From contig DDFC01000010.1 in NCBI GenBank assembly GCA_002336895.1, forward strand, positions 124,001-188,000: 64,000 bases of DNA. The letters run 5' to 3'. The notes under the pieces were generated by a model. It saw only the letters and a list, made by a program, of their open reading frames with translations. It was not told where the DNA came from and did not search any database. Made by a program: the position numbers and the translations under genes. The stretch is from Verrucomicrobiaceae bacterium UBA1938 (GTDB taxonomy: Bacteria > Verrucomicrobiota > Verrucomicrobiia > Verrucomicrobiales > Verrucomicrobiaceae). Positions 1 through 10,041 of the stretch are shown here, in pieces; the stretch's first letter is position 1; each line of letters opens with the position of its first letter.

Positions 1-441
1 GCCCTTTACCTGCTCCCGGTGCTTCATCAGCAGCTCAGCCACGCCCAGCGCGCAGGTCGTGTGCACATCATGCCCGCACGCATGCATCACTCCTGGATTT
101 TGAGAGCGGTAGGGCGCGCTTCGCAGCTCCTTGATCGGCAGCGCATCCATGTCCGCACGCACCGCTACGCAGGCGCCGTCCTGGGCCCCCTTCAGCACGG
201 CCACCACCCCGGTCTTGGCCACACCGGTTTTGATTTCGGTAAAACCCAGCGCCCTCAGGCGGTCCGCCACCAGCTTGGACGTCCGCACCTCTTCATTCGG
301 CAGCTCGGGGTGCATGTGAATGTCCCGGCGTATCTCCACCAGCCCCGGAAACATCTCATCGATGCTCTTTTGAAACAGCGCATCGCGGGTGTCTGCGGCA
401 CAAAGGGAGGTTGAGAGCAGGAGCAGAAAAAGATATTTCAT
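1..441 (-). CDS. M20-family amidohydrolase, N-terminal part (runs off left edge)
   Basis: The reverse strand from an ATG at 441 reads without a stop to base 1, giving 147 residues of a metal-dependent amidohydrolase of the M20 / IAA-amino-acid hydrolase (AmhX/HipO-like) group. It opens with a signal peptide (MKYLFLLLLSTSLCAA) and then shows the family landmarks RRDIHMHPELPNEE, VRADMDALPI and MHACGHDVHT. The last contains the metal-binding Cys and His residues of this subgroup. The family cleaves amide bonds of N-acyl amino acids or related conjugates; the signal peptide puts this copy in the periplasm or outside. The C-terminal catalytic half lies beyond the window, so the substrate cannot be judged. 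The gene lies 73 bp downstream of the hypothetical gene at 515-1393, on the same strand. Confidence 0.9.
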   Translation of the reverse strand, partial: MKYLFLLLLSTSLCAADTRDALFQKSIDEMFPGLVEIRRDIHMHPELPNEEVRTSKLVADRLRALGFTEIKTGVAKTGVVAVLKGAQDGACVAVRADMDALPIKELRSAPYRSQNPGVMHACGHDVHTTCALGVAELLMKHREQVKG

Positions 442-514
442 AACAGGCAGACGTCGGAGCCGCGTCGGTTTGTTCACACTTCGCTCCATTCCGCCCGTTT
501 ATCTCCGCTCAGCC

Positions 515-1393
515 TCACGCCACCGGCGGCGCATTCAGGTCCAGCCCCAGCTTCTTCAGCTCCCATTCCTTCGAGGCCCAGTCCACCTCCGCAGGCGTAC
601 CCACAGGCTTCTCATTCGTAAAGATCCCCACGGACATCGCACGCACGCGGCGGTGGGAGGCGTGCTTGTCCACCAGCGGCATGCCTTGTGTTTTCGGGTT
701 GGGATTCTGCGCAGCCTTTTCCTCCTCCTGCCACACGGTGGCCACCTGATGCAGCGCCACGATGCGGTACCAGTGCCAGGGCAGCTCGCACACCACATGG
801 TCGCGGCACCAGCGCCAGCTGGCCATGCGCTCCAGCTCGGCGGGGCGTACCAGGAAGCAGCGCACGCATTTCCGCCTCACCACCTGGCGGTCCTCGCATG
901 TCATGGCAAAGAGCCACGACTCGCGCTGAAAAGGCGTCGTGCCCAGATGGCCGGAGATGTGGTTGAAGGCATCGTTCAGCACCTCAAATCCCAGCACACC
1001 CTCCGTGCGCAGCACGGGTTTGCGCAGGGTGGTGATGTCCGCCATCTCGCGCACGATCTTGCGCGCGGCGGGGTTGTCATACAGATCGTTCACCGTGGTG
1101 CTGGGCATCAGGTTGCGGAAAATGAGGGCGTACTTGTCCGTGCCAGGCACCGGCACCAGAAAGTGCGCCTGAAACAGCACATCGTCAGAGTCACCCCGGC
1201 GCAGGCGGTCCAGCGCCTTCAGGTGCCGGCGGAAGAGCAGGAACCAGCTCGCCCCAAAGCCCAGTAGGAAGCCGATGAACTTGCCCGTGATCTCCGGCAC
1301 CACACGGTTCCATTCCAGATTCCGCAGCCAGTCCGCCACCTGCTGCGCATTCAGACTGCCTGCCCATTGGATGAATTGATCGTAGAGATTCAT
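515..1393 (-). CDS. Membrane-anchored hypothetical protein
   Basis: A 292-residue protein from an ATG at 1393. I do not recognise a family. Residues about 33-53 form one hydrophobic segment (ITGKFIGFLLGFGASWFLLF) followed by basic residues, so the protein is probably single-pass with most of it on one side of the membrane. The remainder is soluble, mixed alpha/beta, with a Cys/Trp-rich stretch near residue 175-215 (CVRCFLV, WRWCRDHVVCELPWHWY). The full-length antisense reading frame on the plus strand over this gene is a GC-rich shadow: its product is low-complexity and Arg/His-rich. The gene precedes the M20 amidohydrolase on the same strand and is divergent from the LprI-like gene at 1558. 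Confidence 0.7.
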   Translation of the reverse strand: MNLYDQFIQWAGSLNAQQVADWLRNLEWNRVVPEITGKFIGFLLGFGASWFLLFRRHLKALDRLRRGDSDDVLFQAHFLVPVPGTDKYALIFRNLMPSTTVNDLYDNPAARKIVREMADITTLRKPVLRTEGVLGFEVLNDAFNHISGHLGTTPFQRESWLFAMTCEDRQVVRRKCVRCFLVRPAELERMASWRWCRDHVVCELPWHWYRIVALHQVATVWQEEEKAAQNPNPKTQGMPLVDKHASHRRVRAMSVGIFTNEKPVGTPAEVDWASKEWELKKLGLDLNAPPVA

Positions 1394-1557
1394 GAAGATG
1401 ACGGAGGGGAGCGGAGACCGCGGAGGCTAGAGGCAAAACCTTGTTTATCAAGGCGTGAACATCGATTCAAAACCACCTGTTTCCTGATGATCAGGAAATC
1501 GAAAGAACCCGAGGCAAAACGTGGACATGACCGTGCCCTCAGCTAATCTGATGCCAC

Positions 1558-2304
1558 ATGCGCTACGCGATTTCTGTTCTCACCCTGCTGCTGCTCACCA
1601 CGGCATGCATCGGCTTTGCACACGGCGAGGACAAACCTCTCACCCGCGAGGCCGCGAAGGCGCTCTTCGACAAAGCAGATCGCGCCCTGAATGAAGCCTG
1701 GGCTGCCACCAAAAAAGCACTCTCTGAGGAGGAGTTTGCCAAGCTCAAAGAGGACCAGCATGCCTGGGTGGAGTATCGCGACTATCTCGCCCGTTCTTCC
1801 ATGTTTACCGGTGCGGATGTGCAGGGGGAGTTGTCTCTCGATGCTCCTGAATACCTGCAAGCTGCCGCCGGGTTGGAGGATGAGCGCACTGAGTGGCTCA
1901 AAGGCTTGATCCATGAATGGAAAGAAGATGGGCTGACTGGCGCTTGGTCAGACAGCCGTGGCGGCAGCATCCAGATCGTCGAAAAAAATCGTCATCTGTA
2001 CTTTGCCGTCACGTGCACACGCGGCCCCACCTCTCACAGCGGCGATCTCAGCGGCGTCGCCGTTTGGAATTCTCCCATCGGCTGGTTCAGCGACAAAGGA
2101 CTCGACAAAGACAAGCCTGATGAAACGAACCTCAGCTTCGTCATGAGCGACAAAAAGCTACAGATCACCGGCGCAAACACCGGCCACTACCACGGTGCCC
2201 GCGCTTACTTTGACGGCAGCTACGTGCGCGTGAAGTCTTTGACGCCGCAAGAGCAGGCCGTAGTGATCAAAGAGGCAAAATCCGGCGAAGCGCCGCAGCA
2301 GTAA
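1558..2304 (+). CDS. Secreted protein with LprI-like (DUF1311) N-terminal domain
   Basis: 248 residues starting with a signal peptide ([23 protein letters not shown]); a Cys at position 17 may be a lipobox but is not well placed. Residues about 33-105 match the lysozyme-inhibitor LprI N-terminal pattern: a helical pair with [20 protein letters not shown] and [14 protein letters not shown], in which the Leu-Asn, Trp and Asp-Gln-x-x-Trp-x-x-Tyr-Arg-Asp positions are characteristic. The C-terminal half (about 130-235) looks like a small beta-rich domain with [15 protein letters not shown] and is not assigned. The family name comes from Mycobacterium LprI, which inhibits lysozyme; whether this protein does so is unknown. 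It is divergent from the hypothetical gene ending at 515, with about 165 bp of shared upstream DNA. Confidence 0.8.
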   Translation: MRYAISVLTLLLLTTACIGFAHGEDKPLTREAAKALFDKADRALNEAWAATKKALSEEEFAKLKEDQHAWVEYRDYLARSSMFTGADVQGELSLDAPEYLQAAAGLEDERTEWLKGLIHEWKEDGLTGAWSDSRGGSIQIVEKNRHLYFAVTCTRGPTSHSGDLSGVAVWNSPIGWFSDKGLDKDKPDETNLSFVMSDKKLQITGANTGHYHGARAYFDGSYVRVKSLTPQEQAVVIKEAKSGEAPQQ

Positions 2305-2327
2305 ATCACCCACTCTCCCATCCCACC

Positions 2328-2594
2328 ATGCACGCCGCAGGCCCCAAAAATCCGCTCCATGGCATCACCCTCCAGATGATGGTCACGCAGCTCGTCGATC
2401 ACTACGGTTGGGAGATGCTCGGCCGCATGATCCCGATCAACTGCTTCAACTGGCAGCCCAGCATCAAATCCAGCCTCACCTTCCTCCGCCGCACCCAGTG
2501 GGCGCGTGACAAAGTTGAAGCGCTCTACCTCGACTCGCTCCCAGACTTCAAGCAGCCGCAGAAGGAAGGCGAGCCCCCGCAGGGCACTCCATAG
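2328..2594 (+). CDS. VF530 family (DUF2132) small protein
   Basis: 88 residues, ATG at 2328, 23 bp after the LprI-like gene and probably co-transcribed. The motif run [20 protein letters not shown], then [20 protein letters not shown] and [12 protein letters not shown], is diagnostic for the VF530 / DUF2132 family. These are compact helical proteins described as DNA-binding-like from a structure of the Vibrio fischeri member; no cellular function is firmly established. The C-terminal tail ([12 protein letters not shown]) is a low-complexity extension. Confidence 0.9.
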   Translation: MHAAGPKNPLHGITLQMMVTQLVDHYGWEMLGRMIPINCFNWQPSIKSSLTFLRRTQWARDKVEALYLDSLPDFKQPQKEGEPPQGTP

Positions 2595-2624
2595 TGGTCC
2601 GCACACCCCTTGTTCGGCACGTGC
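2589..2624. repeat. Decayed copy of the gtggtccgcaca palindromic repeat
   Basis: The 17-mer ccatagtggtccgcaca at 2589-2605 recurs exactly at 25152-25168. At 25152 it is followed by a perfect palindrome; here the right arm is degraded (ccttgttcggc). The copy begins inside the stop region of the VF530 gene, which ends at 2594. Confidence 0.6.
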
Positions 2625-2739
2625 ATGCCCAGCGCAGGTAGGGTTAGCCGCCGTCGGAGCCCATGATCTACTAGTCAGACGCAACACGCCAAAGGAAAGC
2701 GTTTGGCCAAAGAGCTATCGCACGCATCCACCGCTCCCC

Positions 2740-2765
2740 GTAAAACGAACCTCCACGTTCGTTCC
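2740..2765. repeat. Short palindrome, aacgaac / gttcgtt arms
   Basis: Arms aacgaac (2744-2750) and gttcgtt (2757-2763) flank ctccac. The flank gtaaaacgaa and the overall design match the palindrome at 24928-24947. It sits in the 182-bp gap between the convergent VF530 gene and the ABC ATPase gene. Confidence 0.65.
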
Positions 2766-2776
2766 ACTATTCCTCC

Positions 2777-3529
<753 letters not shown>

Positions 3530-3671
3530 TCGTTTGGACTTCCTACGCGGTCCTGATGCCTGCGGTTGCCTGCGAGTTCAAGCAGGGACTGCATTCAGCG
3601 CATGCCGGCCGCTTTTAAAGTGATTGAAACACCCGCCGCGCTGCCTGTGTTTACTGCTCTCCATTTTCACC

Positions 3672-5324
3672 ATGAAGCACAAGACACTGATCCCCCTCCT
3701 GGCCCTTGTGGCAGGCCTCACTGCGGCCCATGCCGCGCCGCCCAAAGCTCCCAAGCTCGTGGTCGCCATCCTCGTGGATCAGCTGCGCTACGATTATCTC
3801 GACCGCTTCCACTCCCAGTTTGTCGAAGGAGGCCTTCGCGAGCTCACGGACAAAGGCGCCTTCATGACCTTTGCGCAGTACAATTACTACCCCACCATCA
3901 CCGCGCCGGGGCACGCCAGCTTCTTCAGCGGCAGCTCGCCCATGATGCACGGCGTCATCGCCAATGACTGGTTCGACAAGCGCAGCGGCGAGATGATGTA
4001 CTGTGTGGAGGATGCAGGCGTGACTGGCGTGGGCACCAAGCCCGACGCCAAGGCCGGCAAAATGTCTCCGCGCAATTTCACCGGTGCCACCGTGGCGGAT
4101 CAGATGCGCCTGCACTGGGGCTCCAAGGTGGTCAGCATGTCGGTCAAAGATCGCGGCGCCATCCTGCCCGCCGGAAAGAAGCCCACCGGGGCCTACTGGT
4201 TTGAGTCGGCCTCAGGCAATTTCATCACCAGCAGCTACTATGAAAACGAGCTGCCCACCTGGGTGAAAGCCTTCAACGACAGCAAGCGCCCGGACGCCTT
4301 CGTCGGCCAGACCTGGGACCGCCTGTTGGATGAGAAACAGTATTCCGAGTCTGACGAGTCCGCAGGGGAGAGCCACCTCGCTGGCGAAAAAGGCAGCACC
4401 TTCCCGCACAAGGTCATCAAGGAGGAGAAGGAAGGCTACGAGCCCATCCTCTCCACACCCTATGGCAACCAGCTCCTCATGGAGTTTGCCAAGGCCGCCA
4501 TCGAAGGAGAAAAACTGGGGCAGGGGAGCAAGCCCGATCTCCTCTGCGTCTCCTTCTCCTCCATCGACTACTGCGGTCATAAATTCGGCCCCTATTCCCA
4601 GGAGGTGCACGACATCACCCTGCGGCTGGACCGCCAGCTGAAGGAGCTCTTTGCCTACCTGGATAAAAAAGTCGGCCTGGCCAATGTGGTCATGGTTCTC
4701 ACCGCCGACCACGGCGTGGCCCCCAATCCAGAAAACGCCAAGGAGCAGGGCCTTGATGGCGGCCGCCCCGCCATTGCGGACATGCTCGTGGATCTGCAGT
4801 CCAAAGTCGCCGAGCGCTTCGGCGAGGGCCGCTACTTCCTCTCTCCCAAAGGCAGCCTCAAGCCCCGCCTCGTGGAAGGAAATCTCTACTTCGACCACGC
4901 CGTCCTGGCCGAGAAAAAACTTTCACCAGAAACGCTCACCGACTTCATCCGCGAGTGGGCTCTCTCCATCGGCGTGGTGCACGCCGTTTACAGCCGCCAG
5001 CAGCTTCTCGAAGGCCGCGCCCCCGGTGTCATCGGCCAGCGCATTGCCAACGGCTTCAATGGCGAACGCAGCGGCGATGCCGTGATCATCCTCAAACCCT
5101 GGCTCATCGCCGGCACCGGCAAGCCCGCCACCGGCACCACTCACGGCTCCCCCTTCTCCTACGACACCCATATCCCCATCATCTTCTACGGAGCGCCCTT
5201 CAAACCCGGCCGCTACGCCGACGAATTCAACATCACCGACCTCGCCCCCACCCTCAGCGCCGGCCTCGGCATCCAGGAGCCCCCCATGTGCATGGGCAAG
5301 CCGCTGGTCCGGGCGCTGAAGTGA
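3672..5324 (+). CDS. Alkaline phosphatase family protein, PafA type
   Basis: 550 residues from ATG 3672. A TTG at 3624 would add 16 residues before the signal peptide MKHKTLIPLLALVAGLTAAHA, so the ATG is preferred. The mature protein has the alkaline-phosphatase-superfamily bimetal site: LVVAILVDQLRYDYLDRF with the first metal Asp, YYPTITAPGHASFFSG with the Thr nucleophile, SSIDYCGHKFGP and TADHGVAPNP with paired Asp and His ligands, and GTTHGSP with the last His. Thr as nucleophile and this motif spacing fit the PafA / phosphodiesterase-nucleotide pyrophosphatase branch, periplasmic phosphomonoesterases. It ends 25 bp from a convergent membrane-protein gene. Confidence 0.9.
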   Translation: MKHKTLIPLLALVAGLTAAHAAPPKAPKLVVAILVDQLRYDYLDRFHSQFVEGGLRELTDKGAFMTFAQYNYYPTITAPGHASFFSGSSPMMHGVIANDWFDKRSGEMMYCVEDAGVTGVGTKPDAKAGKMSPRNFTGATVADQMRLHWGSKVVSMSVKDRGAILPAGKKPTGAYWFESASGNFITSSYYENELPTWVKAFNDSKRPDAFVGQTWDRLLDEKQYSESDESAGESHLAGEKGSTFPHKVIKEEKEGYEPILSTPYGNQLLMEFAKAAIEGEKLGQGSKPDLLCVSFSSIDYCGHKFGPYSQEVHDITLRLDRQLKELFAYLDKKVGLANVVMVLTADHGVAPNPENAKEQGLDGGRPAIADMLVDLQSKVAERFGEGRYFLSPKGSLKPRLVEGNLYFDHAVLAEKKLSPETLTDFIREWALSIGVVHAVYSRQQLLEGRAPGVIGQRIANGFNGERSGDAVIILKPWLIAGTGKPATGTTHGSPFSYDTHIPIIFYGAPFKPGRYADEFNITDLAPTLSAGLGIQEPPMCMGKPLVRALK

Positions 5325-5349
5325 TGCAATGCCAGGGGACGCGCTAGTC

Positions 5350-5766
5350 TTAGCCGCTGGTTTCTTTCTGCCTCGTTTTGCGTTTGATGACTGCTCTCAC
5401 CACCAGGGTGAGAAGCAGCATCAAACTGGATGCGACCAGCGCCGTGTCGAGAGGCCGAAGGACATCGTATATTTTGTTTTTCAACAATGCCTGACCGATT
5501 TCCACGCGGCTGTTTACCTCCTGGATCCGCAGGATGCCGAGAACGAAATAGGACGTGGCGCAAAACCAAGGGATGAATGACAATACGATCTCCAATCGAA
5601 AGGATTTCTGCGGCTGCCTGTGTCGCCGCATGATGCGAATGGCGAAGATGGAGATGCTTATAACCGCAATAAGCCAGAGAACGAGTGTGATATAGGACGA
5701 GGCAAGGGGGCCCTGGGGATTGTATTGCGATCCCGGTGATGCGATGATTGGAACTGCGGGGAACAT
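5350..5766 (-). CDS. Small three-helix membrane protein, unknown
   Basis: 138 residues from ATG 5766; a TTG three codons upstream (5775) is a possible alternative. Three hydrophobic segments are visible: about residues 22-43 (SYITLVLWLIAVISISIFAI), 59-77 (LEIVLSFIPWFCATSYFVLG) and 110-127 (ALVASSLMLLLTLVVRAV). A basic tail (RAVIKRKTRQK) follows. The layout is loosely like small ExbB/MotA-type channel relatives, but no diagnostic residues are visible, so no function is claimed. The coding sequence has noticeably lower GC than its neighbours. It lies between the convergent phosphatase gene and the uvrA 3' end. Confidence 0.6.
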   Translation of the reverse strand: MFPAVPIIASPGSQYNPQGPLASSYITLVLWLIAVISISIFAIRIMRRHRQPQKSFRLEIVLSFIPWFCATSYFVLGILRIQEVNSRVEIGQALLKNKIYDVLRPLDTALVASSLMLLLTLVVRAVIKRKTRQKETSG

Positions 5767-5849
5767 ATCAATCAAGGGTAGTTAACGGCAGATGCGTGGA
5801 CTGCTTTAATATTCGATCAGAAATAAATCTGTCGAGCGTGTCTTCAGCG

Positions 5850-8792
5850 TCACTTCTCGCGTCGCAAAAACCTTCCCGTCACGCTCTTCTCATTCGTGCC
5901 CACCTGCTTGGGCGTCCCCGTTGCTAAAATGTAGCCGCCTTCCGTCCCGCCGCCGGGGCCGAGGTCGATGATCCAGTCGGCGCAGCGAATCACATCGATG
6001 TGATGTTCGATCACGATGAGAGTGTTCCCCGCATCGCGCAGTCGCAGCAGCACGCCGAGCAGGGTTTGAATGTCCGCGCTGTGCAGGCCGGTCGTGGGTT
6101 CGTCGAGGATGTAGAGCGTGCGGCCCGTGCTGCGTTTGGCCAGTTCGGCGCTGAGCTTGATGCGCTGTGCCTCGCCGCCAGACAGCGTGGCACCGCTTTG
6201 GCCCAGCTTGATATAGCCCAGGCCCGTCTCCTCCAGCGTGTGCAGCTTGGGAGAGATGGTCGTGCTGCGATCAAAGAAGCGCAGCGCCTCGCTCACCGTC
6301 ATGTCCAGCACCTCGGCGATGTTCTTGCCCTTGAAGGTCACCTCCAGCGTCTCCGCGCCATAGCGCTTTCCTTTGCACGACTCGCACGTCACATACACGT
6401 CCGCCAGGAAGTGCATGTCGATCTTGATCACGCCATCCCCCTCGCATTTCTCACAGCGGCCACCGGGTGTGTTAAAGCTGAAGCGCCCTGCATCATAGCC
6501 GCGCATGCGCGCCAGCGGCAGTTGCGCAAACAGCTCGCGGATCGGCCCAAACGCTCCGGTATAAGTCGCAGGATTCGAGCGCGGACTGCGGCCGATGGGT
6601 GATTGATCGATCACTACCACCTTGTCGATGTGCTCCAGACCCGTGATCTTCTCATGCGCTCCCGGAATCTCCTTGGCATCATAAAAATGGCGGCGCAGAG
6701 CACGCATCAGAATGTCATCCACCAGCGTCGATTTGCCGCTGCCAGACGGGCCCGTGACGCAGGTGAAAGCCCCCAGCGGAAACGCGGCGGTCACATTCCG
6801 CAGATTGTGCGCCGTGGCGTTGTGGATCGTCAGCGAGTGTCCCTTCGTCGGCTCACGGCTCTCGGTGATCAGCGTCTCCGGCAGCGCCTTCGCTTCAATA
6901 CGCGTCCTGCCACTGAGAAATCCTCCCGTGATGGAGGCCGCATTCGCCGCGATCTCCGCCGGTGTCCCCTGCGCGGTGATCTTCCCGCCATGCGTGCCCG
7001 CACCTGGCCCCAGCTCGATGATGTAATCCGCTGCACGCATGGTGGCCTCGTCATGCTCCACCACCAGCACCGTGTTTCCCAGATCGCGCAGCCGCAGCAG
7101 CGTGCGGATCAGCCGCTCATTGTCTCGCGGATGCAGGCCGATGCTCGGCTCGTCCAGCACATACAGCACGCCCGCCAGTCCGGCCCCGATCTGCGAGGCC
7201 AGCCGGATGCGCTGCATCTCCCCGCCGGAGAGTGTGCCGCTCTCACGGTTCAGCGCCAGATACCCCAGTCCCACCTGCTCCAGAAACTCGATGCGCTTCA
7301 CCACCTCCCGCTGCAGCTCGCCCACATACAGCTTCTGCTGCTCCGTCACCTCCAGCTCCCCCATCCACTCCAGCGCATCCCGCACCTGCAGCCCGGTAAA
7401 CTCGTGGATGTTTAAACCGGTTCTCGGTTCGCTGTTCCCTGTTCCTTGTTTTTGTTCAGAGCTGTCGATTTCTGCTAACAGAGAACCCTGAACCGAGAAC
7501 CGGGAGCTCAGCCTCACCGCCAGCGACTCCGGCCTGAGCCTCATGCCCGCACACGTGGCGCAGGGCTGCGGATTCATCAGGCGCGAGAGTGCAGCCCGCA
7601 GCACATCGCTCTCGGCGCTGGCATACATGCGGGCGATCTCCGGCAGCAGTCCCTCAAAGGGCTTGGCCACGCTGCGTTTGTTGTCCGCCTTTTTCCAGCC
7701 GGTGCTGATCGCCTCGCTGCCCGTGCCGTGGAAGAGCGCATGCTTGAAATCCGTCGGCAGATCCCGAAACGGCACATCCATCGCCGCGCTGTAGTGCCGG
7801 GCCAGCGCCTCCACGCCCTGATTGAAAATCTGCTTCACCTTTGGGTGCCGCGCCCACCAGGCCTTGATGGCACCTTTGGCCAGAGACAGGCTCTCATCCG
7901 GCACCAGCAGCGTCGGGTCCGGCGTGGGCGTGGTCCCGGTGCCCTCGCAGGCCGGGCACGCACCCAGGTGTGTATTAAAGGAGAAATGCTGCGGTGTCAG
8001 CCGCTCCAGCGTGTAGCCTGTGCGAGGATTGGCAAAGGCCGTGGTGTAGCTCAGCACCTCTTCGCTCCCGTCCAGATTCACCAGAAACTGCACCTCGCGG
8101 TCATTCCAGTGCAGCGCGCTCTCGATCGCCTCCATCAGCCGCTGGCGCGAGTCCGCACGCACCACCAGGCGGTCGATCACCACCTGCACCTGCTGCATCT
8201 GCCCGTCATCCAGTGCGGGGGCCTCCTCCAGCTCCACCACCGTGCCGTTCAGCCGCACACGTACAAAGCCCTGGCGCTTCAGCTTCTCAAAAAGAGTGCG
8301 CGTGTCCGCCGCGCTCGCGGCAGCCTGCGGGGACAGCACCACCAGCCGCGTGCCCTCACCCAGCGCCAGCACCTTGTCCGCGATTTCCGGCGGCGTGCTG
8401 CGGTGCAGCCGCTCTCCGGTCTGCGGATCATGCGGCTGCCCGGCCACGGCATACAGCACGCGCAGGTAGTCATAGATCTCCGTCACCGTGGCGATGGTGC
8501 TTCGCGGGTTCGGATTCGAATGCACCTGCTCGATCGCCACCGCCGGGGACAGCCCCTCGATGAAATCCACGTCTGGCTTCTCCATCTGCCCCAGAAATTG
8601 CCGCGCATAGGCGGAGAGGCTCTGCACATACCGCCGCTGCCCCTCGGCAAAGAGCGTGTCAAACGCCAGCGACGACTTTCCGCTGCCGCTCACCCCCGTC
8701 AGCACCACAAGCCGGTGCCGTGGGATGTCCACGTCGATGTTTTGGAGGTTGTGCTGCCGTGCGCCTCGCACGCGGATCACGTCTTCAGGCAT
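5850..8792 (-). CDS. uvrA: Excinuclease ABC subunit A, with an in-frame insertion
   Basis: 980 residues from ATG 8792 ([16 protein letters not shown]); a TTG at 8825 is less likely. UvrA is the damage-sensing ATPase of nucleotide excision repair and acts as a dimer with UvrB on DNA. Both ATPase cassettes are complete: [12 protein letters not shown] and [13 protein letters not shown] as Walker A motifs, and [16 protein letters not shown] and [15 protein letters not shown] as signatures. The Cys pairs of the zinc modules are present ([24 protein letters not shown]...CESCKGKR). Length is about 30-40 residues above the usual 940-950. The excess maps to residues about 430-459, where a palindromic DNA element (7417-7503) encodes a hydrophilic Ser/Gln/Glu-rich loop. 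Both ATPase sites are unaffected, so the protein is probably functional. Confidence 0.97.
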   Translation of the reverse strand: MPEDVIRVRGARQHNLQNIDVDIPRHRLVVLTGVSGSGKSSLAFDTLFAEGQRRYVQSLSAYARQFLGQMEKPDVDFIEGLSPAVAIEQVHSNPNPRSTIATVTEIYDYLRVLYAVAGQPHDPQTGERLHRSTPPEIADKVLALGEGTRLVVLSPQAAASAADTRTLFEKLKRQGFVRVRLNGTVVELEEAPALDDGQMQQVQVVIDRLVVRADSRQRLMEAIESALHWNDREVQFLVNLDGSEEVLSYTTAFANPRTGYTLERLTPQHFSFNTHLGACPACEGTGTTPTPDPTLLVPDESLSLAKGAIKAWWARHPKVKQIFNQGVEALARHYSAAMDVPFRDLPTDFKHALFHGTGSEAISTGWKKADNKRSVAKPFEGLLPEIARMYASAESDVLRAALSRLMNPQPCATCAGMRLRPESLAVRLSSRFSVQGSLLAEIDSSEQKQGTGNSEPRTGLNIHEFTGLQVRDALEWMGELEVTEQQKLYVGELQREVVKRIEFLEQVGLGYLALNRESGTLSGGEMQRIRLASQIGAGLAGVLYVLDEPSIGLHPRDNERLIRTLLRLRDLGNTVLVVEHDEATMRAADYIIELGPGAGTHGGKITAQGTPAEIAANAASITGGFLSGRTRIEAKALPETLITESREPTKGHSLTIHNATAHNLRNVTAAFPLGAFTCVTGPSGSGKSTLVDDILMRALRRHFYDAKEIPGAHEKITGLEHIDKVVVIDQSPIGRSPRSNPATYTGAFGPIRELFAQLPLARMRGYDAGRFSFNTPGGRCEKCEGDGVIKIDMHFLADVYVTCESCKGKRYGAETLEVTFKGKNIAEVLDMTVSEALRFFDRSTTISPKLHTLEETGLGYIKLGQSGATLSGGEAQRIKLSAELAKRSTGRTLYILDEPTTGLHSADIQTLLGVLLRLRDAGNTLIVIEHHIDVIRCADWIIDLGPGGGTEGGYILATGTPKQVGTNEKSVTGRFLRREK
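7417..7503. repeat. Palindromic element inserted in frame inside uvrA
   Basis: The 14-mer ccggttctcggttc (7417-7430) and its exact reverse complement gaaccgagaaccgg (7490-7503) bracket about 59 bp that is visibly poorer in GC than the surrounding gene (for example ccttgtttttgttcag and gatttctgctaacag). The element adds about 30 codons without a stop, read on the minus strand as [18 protein letters not shown] followed by [12 protein letters not shown]. It sits between the conserved segments [11 protein letters not shown] and [16 protein letters not shown], where other UvrA proteins have only a short connector. Confidence 0.75.
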
Positions 8793-8916
8793 CCCTGTAC
8801 AAGCCGCGTGCTCCGGGGAGATCAAGCCCCAAGAAATCCCCCGCCCGGGGCGTTTTCAGAATGCTGCATGTGGGCGGTTGATTATCTCCCGCCACTCTCC
8901 TAGAATCTTCCCCGCC

Positions 8917-9876
8917 ATGAAACCCCTCCTCGTCATCGCCCTGGCCATCGCCGTCGGATACGTCTCCTACGAGTATGTGTACCCGCCGTTTGCGGATGCC
9001 ATGAAGTTCACCAAGCACGTGCCTAAGAAGCCGGAGCCCAAGAAGCAGGTGGCCGTGGTCCCCGCACCCAAGCCGATGAAAAAGGAGCCCAAGGTGGTCA
9101 TGGAGGAGCCCAAGCCGGAACCCAAACCGGAGATGAAGCCCGAGGAGCCCAAGCCCGAAATGCCCAAGGTCCCCGAGCCCGTGGTGGATCCGAATGCCTT
9201 CGTGGCCCCCGTCTTCCCGCCCGTGGACGAGCTGACCCAGAACTGGACGGTCATCCCCAAGGGCTTTTTCAAGTCGCCCAAGCAGGTGACCATGAAAAAA
9301 GATCTCGAACTCAAGATGCAGATGGGAAAGGCCACCGCCTCCACCAACTTCAAGGCCGGGGCCAAGATCTTTGTGATGGATCAGGAAGGGCCCAATCTCG
9401 TGGTGGGCGCCTCTGCCGGCTCTCCCATGCGCGGCCTTGTGGGCATGGACGACACCGACTTCAAGGAAGTCTTCGCCGCCGCCTATGAGCAGGTGAAGGT
9501 CATCCAGACCGAAAACGCCCGCAAAGCGCACGAATACCGCCTTGCCGCCGCCGAGCGCGCCAAAAACGCCCCCGCTCCCGCTGCTGGCGGTGGTGGCAGC
9601 AGCAATAGCAAGCCCACCAAGGACGCCGACGGCTCCTACCCCATGCTGCTCGCCAGCATGAAGGCCGGCGAAGTCACCGAAATCAAGCCCGACAACGTCA
9701 AGTCCTGGGGCGAAGTCGCCCAGGAAAAAATCGACGGCACCGACTACTGGACCGTCAATGTGAAGTACGAAACCCAGACCATGTTTGGCAAATTCGAAAC
9801 CGAAGCCCAGGCCCGCGTGCGTAATGGCAAGGTCGAGAAATGGGTGTACACAGGCTCAGGCGAAGTGGTGCCGTGA
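8917..9876 (+). CDS. Secreted/anchored protein with Pro-Lys-Glu-rich stalk, unknown
   Basis: 319 residues from ATG 8917 ([23 protein letters not shown]). The upstream extension of the frame to 8656 overlaps the start of uvrA and is rejected. A single N-terminal hydrophobic segment (signal anchor or uncleaved signal) is followed by a TonB-like charged Pro/Lys/Glu stalk at about residues 38-88 (repeats of EPKP, KPEM, EEPKPE). Two folded regions follow: about 105-180, with [18 protein letters not shown] and [12 protein letters not shown] (SH3-like beta strands), and about 225-318, after a Ala/Gly/Ser linker ([15 protein letters not shown]). The final segment looks like a beta domain ([20 protein letters not shown]). 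No family recognised. It is divergent from uvrA, with starts 124 bp apart. Confidence 0.8.
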   Translation: MKPLLVIALAIAVGYVSYEYVYPPFADAMKFTKHVPKKPEPKKQVAVVPAPKPMKKEPKVVMEEPKPEPKPEMKPEEPKPEMPKVPEPVVDPNAFVAPVFPPVDELTQNWTVIPKGFFKSPKQVTMKKDLELKMQMGKATASTNFKAGAKIFVMDQEGPNLVVGASAGSPMRGLVGMDDTDFKEVFAAAYEQVKVIQTENARKAHEYRLAAAERAKNAPAPAAGGGGSSNSKPTKDADGSYPMLLASMKAGEVTEIKPDNVKSWGEVAQEKIDGTDYWTVNVKYETQTMFGKFETEAQARVRNGKVEKWVYTGSGEVVP

Positions 9877-9887
9877 GTGACAAGGTG

Positions 9888-9907
9888 CCGGGGTCTCCTG
9901 ACACCGG
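9888..9907. repeat. Short palindrome centred on ctcctg
   Basis: Left arm ccggggtc (9888-9895) and right arm gacaccgg (9900-9907) pair with one mismatch around tcct. With its acaagg flank it resembles the palindrome at 15822-15839 (shared ggggtctcctgac). It lies 11 bp after the stop of the preceding gene, in the 165-bp gap before hisD. Confidence 0.6.
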
Positions 9908-10041
9908 TTTGCATCCGGCGGTCGTACGTCACAAGGTCTTTCCTTCATCAAAGGCGGGCAGGCCATGGGGGGAAATTTCCACAGCTGTCCACCCCTTGAC
10001 CTCTTGACTCCATTCTCGCCCCCGCCACGTAAACTCCCCCG

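Noticed and set aside
389..1267. 292-codon plus-strand frame
   Set aside because: Mirror of the minus-strand gene at 515-1393, Arg/His-rich, no homology features.
1543..1914. Minus-strand frame over the LprI-like gene
   Set aside because: Shadow of the LprI-like protein; no signal, domain or start context.
3624..3671. Upstream TTG start for the PafA-type phosphatase
   Set aside because: It adds 16 residues in front of a complete signal peptide that begins at ATG 3672.
8656..8916. N-terminal extension of the stalk protein toward 8656
   Set aside because: It overlaps the uvrA start on the other strand; the ATG at 8917 begins a signal anchor.
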